This document shows positions 1-5,560 of a stretch of DNA of 11,733 nucleotides, in pieces. The stretch comes from an uncultured Clostridia bacterium (GTDB taxonomy: Bacteria > Bacillota > Clostridia > Oscillospirales > Oscillospiraceae): assembly GCA_945918815.1 (NCBI GenBank), contig CAMEIU010000052.1, forward strand, positions 1 through 11,733, written 5' to 3'. The translations under genes were made by a program, and so were the position numbers. Under the pieces are notes generated by a model. The model saw nothing but the letters and a program-made list of their open reading frames with translations. It did not search any database and had not been told where the DNA came from. Position 1 is the stretch's first letter. Each line of letters opens with the position of its first letter.

Positions 1-507
1 GACGCCGTTGAACAGCTAGGCCATGCGGCCGAAAATTCGTGCGTCCTGCTGGGGCGTCTCATAGGCCACGTCGGTAAACGCGCCGAAGCCTGCCACATAG
101 GTGAACCACCGGTCCGGGCCAAAGCTGCCCGTATCCATGGCGTAGGGCTTGCCGTGGACGATGTCCCGGGCGGCCTCCACGGGATTGTGACTCAGACCCA
201 GGGTGGCGGCCACGTCGTTGACCGTGCCGCCGGGAATGTAACCCAGAGGCGGCCGGTGCTCCAGCTGCATCAGGCCGGAGATGGCCTCGTTGAGGGTGCC
301 GTCGCCGCCGGCGCAGACCACCAGGTCATAGTCTCCGGCCTCCCGGGCAATCCAGTTGGTCAGATCCTTCGGCCCCTGGGTCGGATGGACCGTCACATCA
401 TAGCCGCCGGCGGTAAACACCTGCAGCATATCCATCAGGCTGTTCCGCAGTTCCAGCTGCCCGGCCTTTGGATTGACAAAAAACAGCATGCGTTTATTCT
501 GACTCAT
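1..507 (-). pseudogene. Diacylglycerol kinase-family lipid kinase (DgkB/YegS-like), partial, interrupted by an in-frame TAG
   Basis: The reading frame starts at ATG 505-507, preceded by AGGAG with 9 bases spacing. It encodes a diacylglycerol kinase catalytic domain: FFVNPKAG at residues 9-16, the nucleotide-binding GGDGTLNE at 67-74, and IPGGTVND at 91-98. Family members phosphorylate diacylglycerol or related lipids at the membrane and are about 290-310 residues long. Here the frame stops at residue 163 with TAG (16-18). The bases beyond it, to the window edge, continue in frame as LFNGV; homologues typically read (F/W)GR-A-Tyr-followed by a hydrophobic segment, so the TAG sits where a Tyr codon is expected. 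A single TAC/TAT to TAG change (or a base-call error) explains it. The C-terminal half lies outside the window. It is co-directional with the two foldase genes and lies 109 bases after the second. Family assignment is firm; pseudogene status is inferred. Confidence 0.7.
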
Positions 508-524
508 GGGATCAAGCTCCTGAT

Positions 525-609
525 TCAATGGACAATGAAGGGATTCGCTGACGCGGATGATTTGCAATGCTACGCGCACCCTCGGGCCCCTACAGGGGGC
601 ACGAGGGCG
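525..609 (-). repeat. Dispersed repeat copy with GC-rich hairpin
   Basis: Read on the minus strand, the GC-rich hairpin comes first and AATGGACAATGAA lies at the other end. The + strand from 526 runs AATGGACAATGAA, a GC-rich middle, then GCACCCTCGGGCCCCTACAG. The reverse complement of 8943-9003 shows the same order of blocks (AATGGACAATGAA, TCGCGACGGATTTCAATG, CACGCCCCTACA), so both are diverged copies of one element. At 579-607 it folds as CCCTCG..CCCC-TACA-GGGG..CGAGGG. Six T follow on the + strand only (610-615), where there is no upstream gene to terminate; on the minus strand the hairpin lies between the foldase and kinase genes without a U run. Confidence 0.6.
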
Positions 610-616
610 TTTTTTG

Positions 617-2155
617 TTACTGCTCTTCCACGGGGACGGGAACCGTCGGGGCGGTGCGGTCCAGGAGGATGGCTTTGCTCAGGTCGCTGGTGACCGCATA
701 CTTGGCGGCGATGTCGGCCCGCAGCTGGGAGGCAAGGCTGCTGCGGTAAAGGTCCTCGGCCACGTAACGCCAGTAGACATAGTCCCCCTCGCCGGAGCAG
801 TACATGATGTGGTAGCCGTAGTCGGTCTTCACAATGCCCGTGTCGCCCACGGCGCGGCCGTCGGCGAAGCACCAGTCGTTGAACTCGGCCACCATCTGGC
901 CGGGATAGATATCCTCATAGAGGCCGCCGTTGGTGTTGGAGCCGGGGTCGGTGGAATAGGTGTTGGCCAAGGCGGCAAAGCTGTCCTCCGTGGCGTCGCC
1001 GTTCTGCCACTCCTCATAGATCCGCTGGGCTTCGGCCTCGGCGGCGGCCCAGCTCTCGTCGCTCTCCGTGTCCTCCGGGGCGATGAGAATGTGGCGGATG
1101 TTGACCACGTTCTTGTCGATCTTTTCCACATTGTAGTTGGTCTGGATCATCTCCGCGTTGTCGTCGTAGTACTGCTCCACCTCCGCGTCGGTGATCTCCA
1201 GGCCCTCCGCCAGGGCGCTGTAGTAGGACATGGCGATCTGATACATGCGGATATAGTCCAGATAGCTCTCCACTGTGGCGTGGGGGTTGAAGTAATCGGC
1301 CAGATAGGCCTGGGCGTCGGCGTAGCCGTACTGCACGGCAAAGTCGTTCAGATCCGTTTCCATGTTGTCCAGGTATTCCTGGGCCTCGGCGTCCAGGGTG
1401 AAGCCGTTGGCCAGGGCCTCCTGATAGAGAGACGAAATGGTCTGGAAGGTATCGAAGGCGGATTCCAGAAAGTAGAGCTGCCAGGTCCGCGTGCCGTCCA
1501 GGCCCATCTGCTCGTCCAGGGGCAGAGAGCTGTCCATGAAATAGTTGATATAGGAGGAATAGGCACTGTAGAAGCTGTAGAATTCCTGATCGAAGAAATA
1601 TTGCAGGGTCCGGTTGTCCAGGGCCAGATCGCCGCAGGTGGCCACGGTCTGCTCCATCAGGGGTTCGATCTGGCTTTCATCCACGGCTACAGTCTCGCCT
1701 GCTTCGTTCATATAGCTGTAGCCGGTGGTTCCGTCCTCCGCCGCCTCAAAATGGATGGAGAAGGAGGGATAGCCGTAGGCGTTGCTGTGGTGGGCATCGG
1801 CGGGATCAAAGGCCGGAGCCGTCTCCCCGGTTTCCTCCTGGACCTCCATGGAGGGCGCGGGAGTCTCGGGGGTCACTTCCTTGGGGCTCAGCTTCACGGC
1901 GGCGAGGATGCAGGCCAGGGCCGCGATGCCGCCGATGATGCCGAGAATCACATTGGTATGGGACTTTTTCGGTCCGTTCTCCGCCGGAGTCTCCGGCACA
2001 GACGCGGTTTCCGGTTCTTCGGACGCAGCTTCCGGCGTCTCAGCCTGGACTTCGGGTTCGGCTGTTTCCGCCTGCTCCTCCAGGGCCGCGCCGCAGTTGG
2101 GGCAGAAGAGCGCGTCCTCCGGCAGGGGTTCGTTGCAGTTAGGACAAGTTCTCAT
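617..2155 (-). CDS. Zinc-ribbon, membrane-anchored parvulin-type peptidyl-prolyl isomerase (PrsA/SurA-like foldase)
   Basis: A 512-residue protein. An N-terminal zinc ribbon (C4, C7, C18, C21) is followed by an acidic Glu/Pro/Ala linker (about 25-60), one transmembrane helix (about 68-88), a second acidic linker, a SurA-N-like helical region (about 165-335) and a parvulin domain (about 351-455: VNIRHILI, ..SFAALANTYSTDPGS..GGL.., GQMVAEFNDWCF, GYHIMYCSG). The likely topology is a cytosolic zinc ribbon with an extracytoplasmic chaperone/isomerase that helps secreted proteins fold; the ribbon's role is unknown. Typical PrsA is a lipoprotein without a ribbon, so the architecture is unusual. The start is ATG 2155, giving MRTCPNC as in other zinc-ribbon proteins; a GTG at 2164 in the same frame (adding three residues) is possible because the Shine-Dalgarno is weak. 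The gene follows the paralogous lipoprotein by 105 bases and is probably co-transcribed with it. Confidence 0.85.
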   Translation of the reverse strand: MRTCPNCNEPLPEDALFCPNCGAALEEQAETAEPEVQAETPEAASEEPETASVPETPAENGPKKSHTNVILGIIGGIAALACILAAVKLSPKEVTPETPAPSMEVQEETGETAPAFDPADAHHSNAYGYPSFSIHFEAAEDGTTGYSYMNEAGETVAVDESQIEPLMEQTVATCGDLALDNRTLQYFFDQEFYSFYSAYSSYINYFMDSSLPLDEQMGLDGTRTWQLYFLESAFDTFQTISSLYQEALANGFTLDAEAQEYLDNMETDLNDFAVQYGYADAQAYLADYFNPHATVESYLDYIRMYQIAMSYYSALAEGLEITDAEVEQYYDDNAEMIQTNYNVEKIDKNVVNIRHILIAPEDTESDESWAAAEAEAQRIYEEWQNGDATEDSFAALANTYSTDPGSNTNGGLYEDIYPGQMVAEFNDWCFADGRAVGDTGIVKTDYGYHIMYCSGEGDYVYWRYVAEDLYRSSLASQLRADIAAKYAVTSDLSKAILLDRTAPTVPVPVEEQ

Positions 2156-2260
2156 TGGTTCCACTCACTTTCTATAACAATAACAATCAATGCTGATTCC
2201 AGATTGGCTGCGCAAACGCAATCTGCATCAAATAGTTCGGCAGATATGGCGTTCGGGGTA

Positions 2261-3328
2261 TTATGCTTCATACAATCCTTCCGGCGGGATGATGTGGATC
2301 TGATCGTAGTTCACCAGGAAGGTATAGCTGCCGCAGATGGCGCGGTATTCGTTCTGATAGGTCTCCCGGCACAGGTCCTCCCGGGCCAGGATCTGCCAGT
2401 AGAATTGGCCGCTGCTGCCCACATAAAAGGCCACGGACGAGCCGCCGTCCTCCGGGATCACGGCGCAGTCCCCTGCCTGGCGGTCTTCGCCGCAGAGCCA
2501 GGCCTCGGTTTCCTCGGAAAACTGTCCCGGCATGGCCGCGCTGACATAGCCGTTCTCGCCGCAGTAGATATTTCCCAGGTTGATCAGAACCTCTTCCCCA
2601 CCGCCGTTTTCCAGGTATTCGTCGTAAACCTGTCGGGCCTCTTGCTCCGTTTCAAAGGACAGCACCACCGCCTCCGCCATGGGGCCGTCGTCCTGGGTCA
2701 CGCCGTAGTTCTCATAATATTCTCCCGCGTAGCGGGCAAAATATGCCGCGACCTCCTGCTCCGTGGGATCGATGGCGGCGTAGAGAAAGTCGGAATAGGC
2801 CGCCGCCAAATGGGCATTGTAGAGGTACCGGGAAAAGCTCTCCCAGTTGGCGTCTTCTCCATAGGAGGCCTGCAGGTAGCCATCCACCGTGTCGTAGCCG
2901 CCCTGTTCCGCCGCGGCTTCAAAGTTGGACAGCACCGTCTCATAGGATGCCTGGTAGTCCTCCGGCAGGGTGAAGCCCGTTTCCTCCGCCCGGAAGACCA
3001 TGGACATGGTGTCCCGCATGACGTCCAGAGCTTCCTCCAGGAGGTAGTCCTGCCAGGTCTGGTCCTCACTGTAGGCCTGCTGGTCCAGGGGCTGGCTCAG
3101 ATCCACCATACCGTCCAGATAGTCGCCGTAGGCCCCGGCCAGATAGAAGTATTCGCTCCAATAGTAGTAGCCCAGCTCCGTGTTGGACAGGGAAAACTCC
3201 CCGCAGACGGCCACCGGCTCGTTCCGGTTCCGGCAGGCGGAGAGCAGCCCCAGGAGCCCCGCCGCCATCAGACAGACCGCGAAAACCACGGCCACCGCCG
3301 CCATGGGATGCTTCTGATTGCGTTCCAA
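2261..3328 (-). CDS. Lipoprotein paralogous to the neighbouring parvulin foldase, with degenerate isomerase domain
   Basis: A 355-residue lipoprotein: basic n-region (MERNQKHP), hydrophobic core and lipobox LSAC with Cys32. The mature part aligns by eye with the SurA-N-like region of the downstream foldase: both have an aromatic-rich FY..Y..YL..GM-type helix, a (P)LD(E)Q..(G)..TWQ.Y.LE.A.D motif, GFTL, and GYA/GYD...YL. The C-terminal part keeps only traces of a parvulin domain (GYVSAAMPGQFSEETEAWLC, GSSVAFYVG) and lacks the RHIL and YS.D..GG motifs, so isomerase activity is doubtful; a chaperone role on the outer face of the membrane is inferred. Start choice: TTG 3328 has AAAGGGG 7 bases upstream (3336-3342), lies about 28 bases from the predicted transcription start, and gives a sensible signal peptide. 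The in-frame ATG at 3346 would be only about 10 bases from that start and has no good ribosome site, but cannot be excluded. Confidence 0.8.
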   Translation of the reverse strand: MERNQKHPMAAVAVVFAVCLMAAGLLGLLSACRNRNEPVAVCGEFSLSNTELGYYYWSEYFYLAGAYGDYLDGMVDLSQPLDQQAYSEDQTWQDYLLEEALDVMRDTMSMVFRAEETGFTLPEDYQASYETVLSNFEAAAEQGGYDTVDGYLQASYGEDANWESFSRYLYNAHLAAAYSDFLYAAIDPTEQEVAAYFARYAGEYYENYGVTQDDGPMAEAVVLSFETEQEARQVYDEYLENGGGEEVLINLGNIYCGENGYVSAAMPGQFSEETEAWLCGEDRQAGDCAVIPEDGGSSVAFYVGSSGQFYWQILAREDLCRETYQNEYRAICGSYTFLVNYDQIHIIPPEGLYEA

Positions 3329-3362
3329 GCAAAGACCCCTTTCCATAAGCTCGCGTCTTCTT

Positions 3363-3391
3363 AGTGTACCACAGGCCAGGCCGTTTTTCAA
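3363..3391 (-). promoter_or_regulatory. Sigma-A promoter for the lipoprotein/foldase genes
   Basis: On the minus strand: TTGAAA (3386-3391), 17-base spacer, TGG-TACACT (-10 at 3363-3368) with an extended TGn. The predicted start is near 3356, leaving a short leader before the lipoprotein gene. Confidence 0.65.
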
Positions 3392-3424
3392 TCGAAAGCC
3401 CTTGAACATTTTGTGAATATGCGC

Positions 3425-3490
3425 AGGGGGTTGTTGCAAGTTTGCAATTGTACCGTTGATCGGTAAAATTGCTTGTCGGTACAACCCCCT
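3425..3490. repeat. 66-base imperfect palindrome between divergent promoters
   Basis: Outer arms AGGGGGTTGT (3425-3434) and ACAACCCCCT (3481-3490) are perfect. Inner arms GCAATTGTACCG (3444-3455) and CGGTAAAATTGC (3461-3472) pair with one mismatch around a 5-base loop. It sits between the minus-strand lipoprotein promoter and the plus-strand regulator promoter and abuts a dispersed repeat copy. A miniature hairpin element is most likely; a regulatory site cannot be excluded. Confidence 0.6.
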
Positions 3491-3514
3491 GTAGGGGCAC
3501 GAGGGTGCATCGTC
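3485..3514 (+). repeat. Dispersed repeat copy, GTAGGGGCACGAGGGTGCATC type
   Basis: CCCCCT followed by GTAGGGGCACGAGGGTGCAT. The same core recurs at 3996-4018, in the variant GTAGGGGCGTGGGTGTATC at 8945-8963, and as a diverged inverted copy at 575-609. It overlaps the end of the adjacent palindrome. Confidence 0.55.
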
Positions 3515-3551
3515 AGCTCCCCACTTCCCGATCTCCCGGGGCTTCCGGATG

Positions 3552-3566
3552 GACCTTGACAAGGTC
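3552..3566. promoter_or_regulatory. Palindromic operator candidate over the regulator's -35
   Basis: GACCTTG-A-CAAGGTC is a 15-base palindrome with perfect 7-base arms, lying on the -35 hexamer. A further half-site GACCT follows at 3576-3580 next to the -10. The position fits autorepression by the DtxR-family protein encoded just downstream; the binding itself is inferred. It does not match the classical DtxR or MntR box. Confidence 0.45.
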
Positions 3567-3585
3567 TTGGGAATTGACCTATAAT
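3556..3585 (+). promoter_or_regulatory. Sigma-A promoter for the DtxR-family regulator
   Basis: Consensus TTGACA (3556-3561), 18-base spacer, consensus TATAAT (3580-3585). Predicted start near 3592, about 26 bases before the ATG. Confidence 0.75.
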
Positions 3586-3617
3586 AATGTTAAAGTATCC
3601 AGGAGAGGAGGACAGGT

Positions 3618-3995
3618 ATGGCGATTCATGAATCTGCCGAGGATTATCTGGAGGCGATTTTGAAGCTGCGGGAGGCCCATGGCAATGTGCGGTCCATCGA
3701 CGTGGTGGGTGAGCTGCATTTTTCCAAGCCCAGCGTTTCCGTGGCCATGAAGAAGCTCCGGGAGAGCGGCCATGTGGAAATGGATGAAAACGGTCTTCTG
3801 ACCCTGACCCCCGCCGGAGAGACCATCGCCCAGCGGATCTATGAGCGGCACAAGGTTTTGACGGTCATGCTCACCAGCCTCGGCGTGGAAGAGCCCATCG
3901 CCGCCAAGGAGGCCTGCAAGATCGAGCACGACATCTCCGCCGAGACCTTTGAGAAGATCAAACAGCACCTGAAGGACAACGGCGTGCTGGATTGA
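3618..3995 (+). CDS. DtxR/MntR-family metal-dependent transcriptional regulator
   Basis: A 125-residue protein with an N-terminal winged helix-turn-helix (about 25-55, with SKPSVSVAMKKLRESG) and the metal-binding dimerisation domain; no C-terminal SH3 domain. Family members bind Mn(II) or Fe(II) and repress metal uptake genes. The metal site is mixed: D9 and E12 in SAEDYLEA align with MntR D8/E11, H78 aligns with MntR H77, and E103-H104 match both types, but C100 in EACKIEH matches DtxR C102 where MntR has Glu. The metal preference therefore cannot be read off. The start ATG has AGGAGG 6 bases upstream. It has its own promoter with an operator-like palindrome, suggesting autoregulation. It lies immediately upstream of the aromatic operon, but that operon has a separate promoter. 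Its cognate transporter is not in the window. Confidence 0.88.
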   Translation: MAIHESAEDYLEAILKLREAHGNVRSIDVVGELHFSKPSVSVAMKKLRESGHVEMDENGLLTLTPAGETIAQRIYERHKVLTVMLTSLGVEEPIAAKEACKIEHDISAETFEKIKQHLKDNGVLD

Positions 3996-4018
3996 GGGGC
4001 ACGAGGGTGCAATCATTC
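3996..4018 (+). repeat. Dispersed repeat copy after the regulator gene
   Basis: Starting just after the regulator's stop codon, GGGGCACGAGGGTGCAATCATT repeats the core seen at 3491-3510 and resembles 8947-8967. No convincing terminator was seen between here and the next promoter; 4019-4078 is AT-rich with no other feature recognised. Confidence 0.5.
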
Positions 4019-4078
4019 GCTTTAGCACTTTTAACAAGAAAAGAAATAAAATTTCGTCGGAATTTCACGGTTCGTTCG

Positions 4079-4107
4079 TTGACAAGTCTGTCCGGCCGTG
4101 GTATTCT
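4079..4107 (+). promoter_or_regulatory. Promoter of the aromatic amino acid operon
   Basis: Consensus TTGACA (4079-4084), 17-base spacer, TGG-TATTCT (-10 at 4102-4107) with an extended TGn. The predicted start is near 4113-4115, about 24 bases before the leader peptide ATG. An AT-rich tract lies just upstream of the -35. Confidence 0.75.
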
Positions 4108-4137
4108 ATTGAGGAACAAATCAAAGGAGCTTATCCC

Positions 4138-4191
4138 ATGATCCATGCTGTTTCTTTTTCCGTATACTTTTACTTTTACTTTCGCAGCTGA
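4138..4191 (+). CDS. Phe/Tyr-rich attenuation leader peptide of the aro operon (17 residues)
   Basis: ATG 4138-4140 is preceded by AAAGGAG (4123-4129) at 8 bases. It encodes MIHAVSFSVYFYFYFRS and ends at TGA 4189-4191. Seven of 17 residues are Phe or Tyr, six of them consecutive (residues 10-15, alternating Tyr and Phe); there is no Trp. The Phe codons are all TTT, whereas all nine Phe codons in the following aroF are TTC. The ORF lies between a strong promoter and an intrinsic terminator, upstream of DAHP synthase, TyrA and PheA genes, so the codon content matches the pathway end products. This is the design of known leader peptides such as enterobacterial PheL, in which ribosome stalling at scarce aminoacyl-tRNA codons prevents termination. 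Function is inferred. An overlapping frame from ATG 4145 lacks a well-placed ribosome site. Confidence 0.85.
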   Translation: MIHAVSFSVYFYFYFRS

Positions 4192-4281
4192 AGGTAAGAG
4201 TGATTTGTGATGCGTGAAAATGGAAGCGGCCATCCCAAAACCGTTTTTATCGAGCCACACAGAATCACTTCTGTGCGGCTC
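4170..4281 (+). promoter_or_regulatory. Transcription attenuator with three mutually exclusive stems
   Basis: Stem 1:2 pairs 4170-4183 (Phe/Tyr codons) with 4190-4203: 14 bp with three G-U pairs, and a 6-base loop. Antiterminator 2:3 pairs 4198-4209 (GAGTGATTTGTG) with 4258-4270: 12 bp with one bulged G at 4262. Terminator 3:4 pairs 4252-4264 with 4269-4281. Stem 2:3 uses bases of both others, so it excludes them. A ribosome stalled at codons 10-15 would break 1:2 and free 4198-4209, giving read-through; one at the stop codon would cover the start of that strand, giving termination. Drawn by hand; energies were not computed. Confidence 0.72.
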
Positions 4282-4287
4282 TTTTTA
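4252..4287 (+). terminator. Intrinsic terminator of the attenuator
   Basis: GAGCC-A-CACAGAA (4252-4264), loop TCAC, TTCTGTG-C-GGCTC (4269-4281): 12 pairs with a single A/C mismatch, followed by five T (4282-4286). It lies 60 bases after the leader peptide stop and about 260 bases before aroF. It is enclosed by a perfect 9-base inverted repeat, CCATCCCAA (4230-4238) and TTGGGATGG (4288-4296). Confidence 0.85.
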
Positions 4288-4342
4288 TTGGGATGGGTCT
4301 GTGGTACGTTGTTGCGGTGAAAAGTTGATGCTTGCAGCGTAC

Positions 4343-4496
4343 CAAGGCTTCCCCTTGAGGGGAAGCTGTCGAGCGAAGCGAGACAGATGAGGCGTGCGGA
4401 AATATCCTGCGATTCCCCGGGAATTCCGGCAAATTCGCAGTCTTTTCTACCTCATCCGACCGCCCTGGGGCGTCCCCTCAAGGGGAAGGCTTTTGG
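4343..4496. repeat. Hairpin repeat (MITE-like) in the aroF leader
   Basis: Ends CCAAGGCTTCCCCTTGAGGG and (reverse-complemented) CCAAAAGCCTTCCCCTTGAG form inverted termini. Inner blocks GACAGATGAGG (4381-4391) and CCTCATCCG (4450-4458) also pair. This is the style of the small palindromic repeats common in GC-rich Clostridia. It adds about 150 bases to the untranslated leader between the attenuator terminator and aroF. No protein is encoded. Confidence 0.65.
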
Positions 4497-4523
4497 GATG
4501 CGTCCCTTACAGGAAAATATAAT
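4493..4523 (+). promoter_or_regulatory. Weak candidate internal promoter upstream of aroF
   Basis: TATAAT at 4518-4523 is a perfect -10, but the best -35 is TTGGGA (4493-4498) at 19 bases, partly created by the end of the hairpin repeat. If active it would bypass the attenuator. Low confidence. Confidence 0.22.
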
Positions 4524-4549
4524 TATGAGAAAAAAGGAGACTAAATCAT

Positions 4550-5560
4550 ATGATCGCAATTTTAAAGGCGGGCACGCCCCAGGACCAGATTGACAATCTG
4601 ATCCGCTGGCTCCAGAGTCAGGGTTTGAAAATCCACATTTCCAACGGAGACTATTACACGGTCCTTGGCCTGGTGGGCGACACCGGCAAGATCGACATGG
4701 ATCTGCTGGCCAGCCTGGACATCGTCCAGTCCGTCAAGCGGGTGTCGGATCCCTTCAAGCGGTGCAGCCGCGACTTCCAGCCCCAGGACACGGTCATTGA
4801 GGTGGGCAATTCCGGGGTCAAAATCGGCGGCGGCAACTTCTGCTTCATCGCCGGTCCCTGCTCCGTGGAGACCCACGAGCAGATCATCGGCGTGGCCAAG
4901 GCCGTCAAGGCCGCCGGCGCCAACGTCCTCCGCGGCGGCGCCTTCAAGCCCCGCACCTCTCCCTACGACTTCCAGGGCCTGGGCAAGCTGGGCATTGAGA
5001 TGCTCACCGAGGCCAAGAAGGAAACCGGCCTGCCCATCATCACCGAGGTCATGAACATCAACCAGCTGCCCCTGTTCGACGATGTGGACATCATCCAGAT
5101 CGGCGCCAGAAACATGCAGAACTTCGACCTTCTAAAGGAGGTCGGCAAGCTGAACAAGCCCATCCTCCTCAAGCGGGGCCTCTGCGGCACCATGAAGGAG
5201 TGGCTCATGTGCGCCGAGTATATCATGTCCGAGGGCAACGAGCAGGTCATCCTCTGCGAGCGCGGCATCCGCACCTATGAGACCTACACCCGCAACACCC
5301 TGGATCTCTCCGCTGTGCCCACCCTGAAGAATCTCAGCCATCTGCCCGTGGTGGTGGACCCGAGCCACGCCACCGGCATGTCCCGCCTGGTGAAGCCCAT
5401 GGCTTTGGCCGCCGCCGCCGCGGGAGCCGACGGCCTGATGATCGAGGTCCACAACGATCCGCCCCACGCCTGGTGCGACGGCGCCCAGTCCCTGACCCCG
5501 GAGCAGTTCGCCGACGTGGCGTCCAAGGTCAGAAAGGTCCGGGAGGCGATTGCCGAATGA
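4550..5560 (+). CDS. aroF: 3-deoxy-D-arabino-heptulosonate 7-phosphate (DAHP) synthase, type I-beta
   Basis: A 336-residue cytosolic enzyme that condenses phosphoenolpyruvate and erythrose 4-phosphate, the first step of the shikimate pathway. An N-terminal ferredoxin-like regulatory domain (about 1-75) precedes the TIM-barrel, the same layout as the Thermotoga maritima enzyme. Metal ligands are present: C104 (GPCS), H273 (DPSHATG), E299 and D310, matching the T. maritima positions 102/272/298/309 almost one for one. KPRTSP (133-138) and KRG (208-210) are the substrate-binding motifs. In the T. maritima enzyme the N-terminal domain gives feedback inhibition by Tyr/Phe, so the same is likely here. 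Start: ATG with AAGGAG 10 bases upstream. It is the first structural gene after the attenuator, and its last bases overlap the tyrA start (ATGA), suggesting translational coupling. Confidence 0.95.
   Translation: MIAILKAGTPQDQIDNLIRWLQSQGLKIHISNGDYYTVLGLVGDTGKIDMDLLASLDIVQSVKRVSDPFKRCSRDFQPQDTVIEVGNSGVKIGGGNFCFIAGPCSVETHEQIIGVAKAVKAAGANVLRGGAFKPRTSPYDFQGLGKLGIEMLTEAKKETGLPIITEVMNINQLPLFDDVDIIQIGARNMQNFDLLKEVGKLNKPILLKRGLCGTMKEWLMCAEYIMSEGNEQVILCERGIRTYETYTRNTLDLSAVPTLKNLSHLPVVVDPSHATGMSRLVKPMALAAAAAGADGLMIEVHNDPPHAWCDGAQSLTPEQFADVASKVRKVREAIAE

Noticed and set aside
579..615. GC-rich hairpin followed by six T as a plus-strand terminator
   Set aside because: No plus-strand gene precedes it, and the hairpin is explained as a dispersed repeat copy. 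On the minus strand, where it could matter, there is no U run after it.
557..3364. Very long plus-strand open frame (935 codons) antisense to the foldase genes
   Set aside because: It runs opposite two genes with clear domains, signal peptide and promoter. Its translation is low-complexity (Val/Gly/His/Leu-rich) with no recognisable domain; such frames are common opposite GC-rich genes.
4145..4210. Alternative leader ORF in the +1 frame (MLFLFPYTFTFTFAA...)
   Set aside because: Also Phe-rich because of the shared TTT runs, but its ATG is 15 bases from the Shine-Dalgarno, and its stop at 4208-4210 would put the terminating ribosome over the antiterminator strand in a less sensible geometry. 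The 4138 frame is preferred.
4113..4549. T-box riboswitch for the aro operon
   Set aside because: No T-box consensus block or specifier-loop stem was recognised before the terminator; the leader ORF explains the region better.
4387..4593. 68-codon open frame upstream of aroF
   Set aside because: Lies mostly within the hairpin repeat and overlaps the aroF start out of frame; no ribosome site.
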